Part shown: piece by piece, positions 6,033-12,236 of the stretch | How positions within the stretch are numbered: the first letter of the stretch is position 1 | Layout: the number at the start of each line of letters is the position of its first letter | NCBI GenBank assembly: GCA_964505325.1 | Contig: CAZDHT010000141.1 | Coordinates: 1-13,428 of the forward strand | Length of the DNA stretch: 13,428 nt | DNA from: CAZDHT01 sp964505325 | Lineage (GTDB): Bacteria; Planctomycetota; PUPC01 | Direction of reading: 5' to 3' | Position numbers and translations under genes: made by a program | The notes under the pieces: model-generated | Told to the model about the DNA's origin: nothing | The model's database searches: none | Seen by the model: only the letters and a program-made list of their open reading frames with translations

Positions 6033-7617
6033 TTGAACAGTTCTTTCTGCAATTCCTGCGACAAAATCGTGCCCGCCGAACGGGTCGAACGTGACGGGAA
6101 GATCTTTCTGGTGAAAAACTGCCCCGACTGCGGCACGACCGAGACGCTCATATCCAACTCCGCCGCCCGGAGCAACCGCAAGCGCAGCCTGGACCCTGGC
6201 GCCGACTACCGGGGCTGCGATGCGAACTGCCCCGCCTGCGATCACCACCGGCAACTGCGGTTCGCCTTCTTCGACATCACCAACCGCTGCAACATGAGTT
6301 GCCCGATGTGCTGCGACAACGTCCCGGGCCTGGGCTTCGAGTTCGAGCCGCCGATGGAATACTTCGACAAAATCTTCAAGCACTTGGCGGAGTTCAAACC
6401 GCGCCCCACCATCTCGTTCTTCGGCGGCGAGCCCACCATGCGCGACGACTTCATCGACATGATCAAGCTGGCGAGGTCCTACGGCTTCCGGGCGCGGGTG
6501 TTCACCAACTGCCTCAAGCTGGCCGACATGGACTATTGCCGGGAGATCGTGCGGACCCACGCACACCTGATGCTGTCGTACGACGGCAGCAGCCCAGACA
6601 CCTACCGCGTGATGAGGGGCAACGCAAACGTCCTGCCGCTCAAGCTGAAGGCAATNNNNNNNNNNAATTGACAATATCGGCAAGCTCAAGGACATACGAC
6701 GCAGGCAGGCCACCGTCATCTCCTGCATCGCCAAGGGACTCAACGAAAAAGACGTGCCGGGAATCCTCCAGTTCTGCCACGACCGCCGCGACTTCATCGG
6801 CTGCCTCTACCTGATGCCGCTCGCCCACACCTGGGACAGCGCCAGTTGGAACTACAGCCCGGACCGCATTACCACTGAAGACTGCGAAATGGCCATCGCC
6901 GATGCGTTCCCAGGCTATGACGTCGATTTCCTCCCGCTCGGCTTCACCCCCCAGTTCTCGACGCTGGCGAAGTACGTGGGCAGAGAAGCTCCGCCATACG
7001 GAGCGCACCCCAACTGCGAGAGCCTGTACTACCTCGTGTCCGACGGGGAGAAGTGGGTGCCGATGGAGCACTACCTCAAGCGCCCGGTGACCGAGATGGC
7101 GAAGGACCTCGTCGCGCTGGAGAAGCGCCTGGCCGCGAGAGAAGAGAAATGGAGAAAGGGCCTGATCGGCCGGATGTTCGGCCGGCTGCACCTCAGAGAT
7201 CCCATATTGAGGCTGCGGGGCCTGCTCGCACTCCTCTTCTTCTTCGTGCGGCAGATCCGGCTGGGCCGCCTGCTCAAGGGCAGGGGGCTCGCCAGGGTAG
7301 GCCACGCGATTGCGCTGCCGTTCGCGCTGATAGCCGGGCGCCGGTCGCACCGGGCGCTGAAGCGCCACTCCACCGTGCAGGGGCACCTTCAGATCATCAT
7401 CCTGCCGCTGGAAGACAACGCCATCATCGAGACCGAGCGCCTCGAACGCTGCCCCACCGCGCACGCCTACATGAATCCGGACACCGAAGAGATCAAGTTC
7501 GTCCCGGTCTGTGCGTGGCGGATGCACAACAAGAAGATCCTCCGGGACGTCGCAGACTACTACACGGCGCGCGGCGCTGCGACGGTCGCCTCCGAAGGCA
7601 CGGCGGCGGGCGCCTGA
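6033..7617 (+). CDS. Radical SAM protein, MJ0619/Tes-like architecture, copy 3 (split by assembly gap)
   Basis: The TTG-started gene is interrupted by ten Ns at 6656-6665, which throw the two halves out of frame. The left half ends ...GCAAT and the right half begins AATTGAC. Joining them over the shared AAT gives KLKAIDNIGKLK, which aligns without a gap to KRKAIENVGKLG of copy 1, and yields a 523-residue protein. It is therefore almost certainly intact in the organism. It keeps C6, C9, C30, C33, C62, C66, C69, C86, C90, C93, GGEPT, SYDG, HPNCE, a strongly hydrophobic segment (LLALLFFFVRQI) and the ERCP...PVCAW ending. It is the most divergent copy: an extra Cys94 adjoins the cluster motif (PMCCD), and TNCLK replaces the TNGLK/TNGIK of copies 1 and 2. 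The tail ends SEGTAAGA as in copy 2, and the bases around both stops are similar, so copies 2 and 3 probably arose from one duplication. The substrate is unknown. Confidence 0.85.
6656..6665. other. Ten-N scaffold gap, probably of zero or negative true length
   Basis: This run of exactly ten Ns joins two contigs inside copy 3. The flanks share AAT (6653-6655 and 6666-6668). Removing the Ns and one AAT restores the reading frame and the expected paralogue alignment. The near-identical paralogues next door are a likely reason the assembler broke here. Confidence 0.9.
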
Positions 7618-7619
7618 CG

Positions 7620-7634
7620 CGGAGCGGCGCTCCG
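7620..7634 (+). terminator. Short GC hairpin just after the radical SAM operon
   Basis: CGGAGC (7620-7625) pairs with GCTCCG (7629-7634) around a GGC loop, two bases after the stop of copy 3. No T tract follows, so it could be a weak terminator or only an RNA 3'-end stabiliser. Confidence 0.3.
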
Positions 7635-7686
7635 GCCATCCGCGTGGTTGGGAATACAGATTGAATCCCGAGTGATGCTCCGACAA

Positions 7687-7715
7687 AGGGCCCTGACGCC
7701 TCTTGCCTTGGCCCT
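7687..7715. terminator. Hairpin between convergent genes
   Basis: AGGGCC (7687-7692) is complementary to GGCCCT (7710-7715) with a 17-base loop. It lies between the ends of two converging transcription units and could serve both. The loop is long and no T run is present, so the call is weak. Confidence 0.25.
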
Positions 7716-7722
7716 CTGACTC

Positions 7723-8361
7723 TCAGTCGAAACCGTCCCAGGAATCCTCGAAGGAATCTTCGAGTCCGAGGCCCCCTCCGGCCGGCCATTGGCCGCGCTC
7801 TACCCCATCGTCGAAGCCGATGTCGGCGGCGGCGAAGCCGAGGACGAAGTCGAGGATCTGATACCACCGCGCACTGGCCACCACGCCCACGAACCCGAAG
7901 TGCAGATAATGCACACACGAGAAGATGCGGTCCGGCCCCGGCGCCGGCCCCTCGGCGCAGCCCAGCAGACCCGTCCGGGCGAAGTCGACCGTCTCCGGAT
8001 CCGCCACGTCGAAGTTCCCGAACCCGACCGCTTCCTCCCCCGCGATAAGCGTCCCGATGCTCCGCTGATGGTACGGCATAATCCCAAGCTTGCCGCCGCC
8101 CAAGCCGACGAACAGCCCGTCCACGTGGCCATACCCGATGGTAAGGATGGGGGGGAGACCCTTGTAGAGGGCGATGCCGGGCTTGATGGACAGCGTGAGC
8201 CCGAAGTCACCCATGTCCATCATGTCTTCCACCCGCTGCCCCCAGTAGGTGGTGCTCGGCGAGCCGGGGATGTAGGTGTGGGCGCAGCCGAACGAAACAA
8301 ACGAAACGATGCCAAGAAGCAGCACCAGAGACAATTGAGAGACGGCCGCGCGGGATCGCAT
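7723..8361 (-). CDS. Probable lipoprotein of unknown function
   Basis: 212 residues from the ATG at 8359-8361, which is preceded by GAGGAGGT (8366-8373 on this strand). The longer reading from 8403 lacks such a site. The N-terminus is a signal peptide (basic MRSR, hydrophobic LSLVLLLGIVSFVSF) ending SFGC at residues 23-26. This is an atypical lipobox, so lipidation of Cys26 is likely but not certain. The mature part contains a Gly-rich segment (VGLGGGKLG), a hydrophobic stretch near the end (YQILDFVLGFAAADIGFD) and an acidic tail (EDSFEDSWDGFD). I recognise no catalytic motif. It stands alone, convergent with the radical SAM operon, with its own promoter at 8439-8467, so it need not be functionally tied to its neighbours. 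The long reading on the opposite strand over the same bases is charge-rich and repetitive and is a shadow. Confidence 0.7.
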   Translation of the reverse strand: MRSRAAVSQLSLVLLLGIVSFVSFGCAHTYIPGSPSTTYWGQRVEDMMDMGDFGLTLSIKPGIALYKGLPPILTIGYGHVDGLFVGLGGGKLGIMPYHQRSIGTLIAGEEAVGFGNFDVADPETVDFARTGLLGCAEGPAPGPDRIFSCVHYLHFGFVGVVASARWYQILDFVLGFAAADIGFDDGVERGQWPAGGGLGLEDSFEDSWDGFD

Positions 8362-8438
8362 GCGCACCTCCTCGCCCGTTCGGATTGGAGTGAGACGACT
8401 CATCTCGCAGCCTCTATCTTCCCTATGAACGCGCTAGG

Positions 8439-8467
8439 ATTCTACTCGCCCCCGTTTGGCGCGTCAA
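8439..8467 (-). promoter_or_regulatory. Promoter of the lipoprotein gene
   Basis: Read on the minus strand: TTGACG (8467-8462), 17 bases, TAGAAT (8444-8439), which is five of six matches in each box. Transcription should begin near 8432, leaving a leader of about 70 bases before the ATG at 8361. The -10 box and spacing are identical to those of the promoter at 9422-9450. Confidence 0.6.
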
Positions 8468-8485
8468 GGTTCCTTTTCGTATCGG

Positions 8486-8512
8486 ACGTTCCAGCGGGAA
8501 ATTCAGGAACGT
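8486..8512. promoter_or_regulatory. Inverted repeat upstream of the lipoprotein promoter, possible operator
   Basis: ACGTTCC (8486-8492) and GGAACGT (8506-8512) form a perfect 7-bp inverted repeat with a 13-base centre, about 20 bases upstream of the -35 box on the minus strand. Further GTTCC copies occur at 8469-8473 and 8511-8515. The position suits an activator or repressor site. There is no direct evidence for a regulator. Confidence 0.3.
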
Positions 8513-8568
8513 TCCCCCCTGTCAGGCAAACTCATCCGGGCGTCCCCCCCCGGGGGTGTCCGATCGAT

Positions 8569-8588
8569 TCGGCCCAATACTGGGCCGA
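8569..8588. repeat. Perfect 8-bp hairpin with ATAC tetraloop
   Basis: TCGGCCCA (8569-8576) and TGGGCCGA (8581-8588) pair around ATAC. It lies just beyond the minus-strand end of the gene remnant and may be the terminator of the original gene or another short palindrome of the region. No T tract is present. Confidence 0.45.
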
Positions 8589-8591
8589 TTC

Positions 8592-8606
8592 GTAACACTT
8601 CAGCCA
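8592..8606. repeat. 15-bp direct repeat, left copy
   Basis: GTAACACTTCAGCCA, identical to 8868-8882. On the minus strand it supplies the TGA that ends the gene remnant. Confidence 0.7.
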
Positions 8607-8867
8607 TCTGAAGCGTTGCGACGCAAAAGGTGTCCTGACCTCACGTAGCGGAGGATCGGCTCGAACATCGCGCATGCCTCTGGCACGCCGGTGTTGAGCC
8701 CGGCTGCAAACAGGCGGCCCTTGCCGACCTGGAGTTCGAACGAGTACGCGAACTTGCGGAGCATCCGATCGGGCTGCAGTTCCGACGGCCTGTAGGTGAA
8801 GACGTCGAACCGGTCGCGGGCCGCCTTGTCCAAATGCCTCCCCAGGTAATCCGTATTATGAATGCAG
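8600..8867 (-). pseudogene. C-terminal remnant of a larger gene, possibly a glycoside-hydrolase-type protein
   Basis: On the minus strand the frame runs without a stop from the right-hand direct repeat: CIHNTDYLGRHLDKAARDR, then SFELQVGKGRLFAAGLNTG and MFEPILRYVRS, to a TGA at 8600-8602. This looks like the tail of a large enzyme, where a strand reading VGKGRL is followed by a short helix ending in a tyrosine-rich segment, as often seen at the end of glycoside hydrolases and related multidomain proteins. That comparison is from memory. There is no start codon with a ribosome binding site (a TTG at 8831-8833 is the best), the segment is only about 88 codons, and upstream it meets an in-frame TGA inside the 15-bp repeat. 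I read it as a truncated remnant, not a working gene. A short real protein cannot be excluded. Confidence 0.5.
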
Positions 8868-8882
8868 GTAACACTTCAGCCA
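8868..8882. repeat. 15-bp direct repeat, right copy
   Basis: GTAACACTTCAGCCA, identical to 8592-8606 and exactly 276 bases (92 codons) away. The two copies bracket the gene remnant precisely. Confidence 0.7.
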
Positions 8883-8949
8883 AGTGGGGTACTGACGCGG
8901 CATCTGTATTGCGATTGCGAAAAGCGGTGAAGGGTCCTGTCAAAACCCT

Positions 8950-9003
8950 GGTGGGGCAGGCATTCCTGCCTGCCCAGTGGCGGACAGGAATGTCCGCCCC
9001 ACC
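8950..9003. repeat. Nested double palindrome (REP-like)
   Basis: Outer arms GGTGGGGC (8950-8957) and GCCCCACC (8996-9003) are perfectly complementary. Inside lie two perfect 8-bp hairpins, each with a 4-base loop: GGCAGGCA-TTCC-TGCCTGCC (8955-8974) and GGCGGACA-GGAA-TGTCCGCC (8979-8998). The two hairpins are also imperfectly complementary to one another, so the whole can fold either as one long stem or as a two-leaf clover. This is typical of REP/BIME-type dispersed repeats. Confidence 0.8.
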
Positions 9004-9009
9004 GCTCTG

Positions 9010-9168
9010 AAAAAGCGGTGACAGGTACGTCTTCGCTGGCACGTCTCCGCTCTCCGCCTGCGGCGGATCGCTCCGCCGTTCGACAAGCTCACGGCGGCCT
9101 GAGCCTGTCGAAGGCCGCTGGTGCCAGCCTGCCCGCCGAAGCCTCGGCGCAGGCGGGTCACCGTTTTT
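9010..9168. mobile_element. MITE-like element with nested inverted repeats
   Basis: The ends are AAAAA-G-CGGTGAC (9010-9022) and GTCACCG-TTTTT (9157-9168), an inverted pair with one unpaired G. Inside, CTGGCAC (9036-9042) pairs with GTGCCAG (9121-9127). Further in are a CGGCGGA/TCCGCCG hairpin (9061-9078), the near-perfect pair TTCGACAAGCTCA/TGAGCCTGTCGAA (9079-9091 and 9100-9112, one mismatch) and GCCGA/TCGGC (9135-9148). There is no coding capacity. It looks like a non-autonomous element moved in trans, or a composite of REP-like units. No clear target-site duplication was found. Confidence 0.5.
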
Positions 9169-9221
9169 CGCCGCGCTGCTGGCCAGAGTGACTTCAGGCG
9201 GTCATGCGGAAATCCGGGACT

Positions 9222-9254
9222 GCCATCCCATTTCGGTTCTGAGAAATGGGTGGC
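9222..9254. repeat. 12-bp bulged hairpin inside a wider inverted repeat
   Basis: GCCA-T-CCCATTTC (9222-9234, one bulged T) pairs with GAAATGGGTGGC (9243-9254) around an 8-base loop. A flanking pair, GGAAATC (9208-9214) and GATTTCC (9263-9269), encloses it. It lies about 170 bases upstream of the promoter at 9422-9450. Its role is unknown. Confidence 0.5.
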
Positions 9255-9377
9255 TGTACCGTGATTTCCCGTCCAACGGACTTGTGGGCAAAGATGAGCT
9301 CCACGAGGCCGGACAGGGCCGAGGTCATGGACCTGGGCTACAGTCGCGCGTGCCGGAGGGCCACATCGCATGGCTCA

Positions 9378-9418
9378 CCCCCGGTGACTTGCCCCCGGTG
9401 ACGACCACCCCCGGTGAC
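9378..9418. promoter_or_regulatory. Three CCCCCGGTGAC direct repeats, probable activator sites
   Basis: CCCCCGGTGAC occurs at 9378-9388, 9392-9402 and 9408-9418, with starts 14 and 16 bases apart. Copies two and three extend to CCCCCGGTGACGA. They end four bases before the -35 box at 9422, so their centres fall near -74, -60 and -44 of the predicted start. This is a typical position for an upstream-binding activator. Confidence 0.5.
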
Positions 9419-9421
9419 GAG

Positions 9422-9450
9422 TTGACCAACACGCCAGTCTCACTTAGAAT
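9422..9450 (+). promoter_or_regulatory. Strong sigma-70-type promoter of the NodB/LamG gene
   Basis: TTGACC (9422-9427), 17 bases, TAGAAT (9445-9450): five of six consensus bases in both boxes. Transcription start is predicted near 9457, giving a leader of about 77 bases to the ATG at 9534. That ATG has AGGAG at 9524-9528. Confidence 0.65.
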
Positions 9451-9533
9451 AGGGGGATACGCGTCGTCACCCGCCCCCATCCAGTGGGTATTGGCGGCAT
9501 CAGGAAGCGGGTCCGGCACCGGCAGGAGATGCT

Positions 9534-12236
9534 ATGTCCCTTGGGGAATTGGTCGGCAACGACTCGCCTCATCGCGGCGGATGCCGCCCGCTCCTCCGGG
9601 TGATCTGCGGTGTGGCTCTGTGCCTCGCGGCGAGCGACTCGCTGGGCGCATCCCGGAAGCCGAAGACCGATCCTGCGTCGCTGCTCGCCCGGAAGTTCAA
9701 GCTGGTCCTGAATCTGGAGCGCGGCAAGTCGCTCCGCGCCCGCGACGTTGGCTACTCCTTCTTCCCGGGCGGCCGCCGGTGCGCGTTCATGTACACCGGG
9801 CCGCGGAAGACGGAGACCATCGCGCGGCTGACGGAGATCGGGCTGCGGACGACGTGCTACGTCTCGCCGCGGACAAGCGCGAAGCGGGTCGCGGCGCTGG
9901 AGAAGGCGGGGGCCGAGGTCGGCGTCACCGGCTACTGGGGCGCCAAGGGGACGTACTCGTCTCTGATCGGCGCCAACTCTGTCCAGGAAGCGTTCGATGC
10001 GGTGGCGACCAGCCGGCTCGCCGTCCGAAAGCTTGTGGGCAAATCTGCTCTCCCGTCCGGGGCCTGTGGCGGGCACATCTCGACGTTCCACTTTCCGATC
10101 GACCGGAACATGGACAGCGGCGGGGGGTATGGCGCGGTCTTCCAGGACTCCAACTTCCTCTCGCTCGGGTTCGGAAGCCAACAGTGCCTGAGCGTGCTCC
10201 TCGGCCTGGAAGGAGCACAGCAGGTCGCAGTCCGATCGCTGAGCAGGAACACGGTGCGGTCAGACAAGGTCCCTAACGAACTGATCTACTATCAGCTCCT
10301 GGCGGGCCAGTTCGAGGGAGCGATCCGAAGGGCGAGAGAAGGGCAGATCGTTCAGTTCAGCCTTCGGGACTTCAAGCAGTCCGACCTGAAACTGCTCGAA
10401 GAGAACATCGGCGAATACGGGAAGCACCCCGCCATCTGGCACGCGACCGACGGCATGATCGCGTCCAACGCATACATCAAGAAGAACGTTCACATCCTCG
10501 ACATCAAGAAGTCGGGTGCGAAGCAGTACGAGATCACCCTGGGCGTGGAGAAGGACACGTTCGCGCCGTACCTGATCGTGCCGCTGTCCCTGGTGCTCCC
10601 CAAGCGCTTCCCGATCGAGTCCGCCACGTTCGAAGGCGTGCCGTGTCCGGTCACCGTTGTCGAGAAGACGAAGGTCCCCCACGTCACGGTCCCGCTCGAC
10701 ACGTATCTCACCAAGGGATGCACGATGACGCTGGCGCAGTCGGCGCCCGACATGACCATCCCGGACAGCATGGCGGTGACGCTGACGCTCCGGAACACGT
10801 TGGATAAACCGATCCGCGACGCCAGGCTGGCGTGGATCGGCAGCTCCGGGTTCAGCGGCCTGACTCCGTCAAGACGGGGAAGGGGGACGCAGACAGGCAT
10901 CAAGGGCGGCCCCGGGCTGACGGTCAGCAGCGCGGACGACTCGGCGTTCACGCTGGCCCCCGGCGCCACAAAGAAGATCGCCGCGGTGGCCGGGACGGTC
11001 CGTGGCGCGCGGTTCGGCATCATCCCCGTCGGGGCCGTGTTGCGGGGCACGGTCGGCGGGCGGGAGCGGATCTTCCTGGGCGGGTTCGAGATCACGGTCA
11101 CGCCGATGATGCGCGTCGACATGGTCCCCAATATGCGGCTGCCGCTGCCCAAGGGCGAGCACCAGTACTTCGAGATCCGCCTGGCCAACGTGAAGGGCCG
11201 GGACAAGTTCATCTCGCACAAGGCCGGGCCCTGCCGAGGCGTCCTCACCTTCAGCCTCCCCGATGGAATGACTGTGGAGCCAAAGGAGCACCCTTTTAGC
11301 TTCGGAGAGAACGACAGGAAGACCTTCCTCGTCAAAGTCACCAACGACAAGTGGGGCAAGGAGGAGGTCAAGCTCAAGCCGATCATAAGGCTGGAAGGGA
11401 CGGACGGAGCTCTGGAACTCCTCGAACCGGGCACGACCATCATCCGCGACAAGGAACAGGCCGATCACCGGCCGCTGGACGACACGGGGCTGCTGGTCTA
11501 CGCCGGATGGAATGACCGGAAGCTGAACGGCAAGTTCACGCGCTCCGCGGGCCGCGCCGGACCGCACCACTACCCGGGCACGACGGCTGCTTACCGCGCG
11601 AACGGCGTCAAGGGGCTGTGCCTGGAGTCGCAGCCCAACTGCTCGATACACGGCACTTACAGGAACGTCGACTACCGCCAGGGAACGATCCTGTTCTGGT
11701 TCAAGCGCGACCCGAGGGTCAAGAACGAGAACCGCTACATCGCCGACCCGGCGACGAGCTGGCGGCACGGCGGGCGCAGCAACTACGGCGAAGGGATGGT
11801 CTTCGTGCGGGGCGTGCAGCGCGTCGGCTACGCATCCGGCGGCCTCGACGTCCGGCGCTACCCGACCTGGGGCAAGAAGGAGGGCTACATCGAGGTGGTG
11901 TACCGCTGCCTGGGCCGCCGGGGCTACCACGTCCAGACGCCGTATCCGAGGTCGATGGAGAGGAAATGGTGTCACGTCGCGGTCACCTGGTGCGTCAGGG
12001 ACCGCCTGCTCGAGCTGTTCATCAACGGCAAGTCGATGGGCAAGGCGGACCCGGGCGACGGGCCGTGGCACGCGGTGCCCTGGGATAACGCCGCCGACTG
12101 GGGCCACCCCCTGGTCGTCTCTACCATGGACCACGGACACTGGTCCGGCACCTTGCGCGATGAGTTCTATGTCTACAACCGGCCGCTGACGGCGGCGGAG
12201 ATTCGGGCCAACATGGCGGCGGCGAGGAAGCCGTGA
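9534..12236 (+). CDS. Exported protein with degenerate NodB-like region and C-terminal LamG domain
   Basis: 900 residues. The start is supported by AGGAG five bases upstream. A signal peptide spans about residues 1-39 (LLRVICGVALCLAASDSLGA), so the product acts outside the cytoplasmic membrane. Residues ~80-310 resemble the NodB polysaccharide-deacetylase fold (strand RRCAFMYTG, then ARLTEIGLRTTCYVSP, ALEKAGAEVGVTGYWG), but the catalytic FDD is replaced by YTG and the metal-binding HxxxH by GYWGAK. Hydrolytic activity is therefore doubtful. Residues ~400-640 look like beta-sandwich material (MAVTLTLRNTLDKPI). Residues ~655-896 are a LamG/concanavalin-A-like domain of the LamG_3 type: GTILFWFKRD near 717, HVAVTW and LELFINGK near 820-834, and DEFYVYNRPLTAAEI near the end. 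Binding of a glycan or cell-surface polymer is the likely role. The next gene follows after 31 bases. Confidence 0.82.
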   Translation: MSLGELVGNDSPHRGGCRPLLRVICGVALCLAASDSLGASRKPKTDPASLLARKFKLVLNLERGKSLRARDVGYSFFPGGRRCAFMYTGPRKTETIARLTEIGLRTTCYVSPRTSAKRVAALEKAGAEVGVTGYWGAKGTYSSLIGANSVQEAFDAVATSRLAVRKLVGKSALPSGACGGHISTFHFPIDRNMDSGGGYGAVFQDSNFLSLGFGSQQCLSVLLGLEGAQQVAVRSLSRNTVRSDKVPNELIYYQLLAGQFEGAIRRAREGQIVQFSLRDFKQSDLKLLEENIGEYGKHPAIWHATDGMIASNAYIKKNVHILDIKKSGAKQYEITLGVEKDTFAPYLIVPLSLVLPKRFPIESATFEGVPCPVTVVEKTKVPHVTVPLDTYLTKGCTMTLAQSAPDMTIPDSMAVTLTLRNTLDKPIRDARLAWIGSSGFSGLTPSRRGRGTQTGIKGGPGLTVSSADDSAFTLAPGATKKIAAVAGTVRGARFGIIPVGAVLRGTVGGRERIFLGGFEITVTPMMRVDMVPNMRLPLPKGEHQYFEIRLANVKGRDKFISHKAGPCRGVLTFSLPDGMTVEPKEHPFSFGENDRKTFLVKVTNDKWGKEEVKLKPIIRLEGTDGALELLEPGTTIIRDKEQADHRPLDDTGLLVYAGWNDRKLNGKFTRSAGRAGPHHYPGTTAAYRANGVKGLCLESQPNCSIHGTYRNVDYRQGTILFWFKRDPRVKNENRYIADPATSWRHGGRSNYGEGMVFVRGVQRVGYASGGLDVRRYPTWGKKEGYIEVVYRCLGRRGYHVQTPYPRSMERKWCHVAVTWCVRDRLLELFINGKSMGKADPGDGPWHAVPWDNAADWGHPLVVSTMDHGHWSGTLRDEFYVYNRPLTAAEIRANMAAARKP

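Larger units (their letters stand above)
8883..9377. other. Gene-free repeat-rich interval
   Basis: I see no gene here. The interval contains two copies of AAAAGCGGTGA (8920-8930 and 9011-9021), the double palindrome at 8950-9003, the MITE-like element at 9010-9168 and a long hairpin at 9222-9254. The remaining bases (9169-9221 and 9255-9377) show no convincing coding frame. Readings that cross this region in several frames merely translate the palindromes. Confidence 0.6.

Noticed and set aside
6033..7617. Copy 3 as a true frameshifted pseudogene
   Set aside because: The only frame break coincides with the N run, and the overlapping AAT at its edges restores an intact protein that aligns with its paralogues.
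7789..8595. 268-codon plus-strand open frame opposite the lipoprotein gene
   Set aside because: It is composed of charged, Pro/Arg-rich sequence without motifs and runs through the minus-strand promoter, whereas the opposite strand has a signal peptide, ribosome binding site and promoter.
8940..9371. Minus-strand 143-codon and 133-codon frames across the palindromes
   Set aside because: The translated phrases (for example ADIPVRHWAGRNACP) come from the REP-like palindrome itself and have no independent coding support.
9378..9418. The triple CCCCCGGTGAC repeat as a CRISPR array or replication iterons
   Set aside because: Units of 11-13 bases with 3-5 base gaps are far too short for CRISPR repeats and spacers, and no replication gene or AT-rich unwinding region is nearby. 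The adjacent promoter explains them better.
9188..10276. 362-codon plus-strand frame overlapping the start of the NodB/LamG gene
   Set aside because: It overlaps the signal peptide and NodB-like region in another frame, lacks a ribosome binding site and starts inside repeat-rich DNA.
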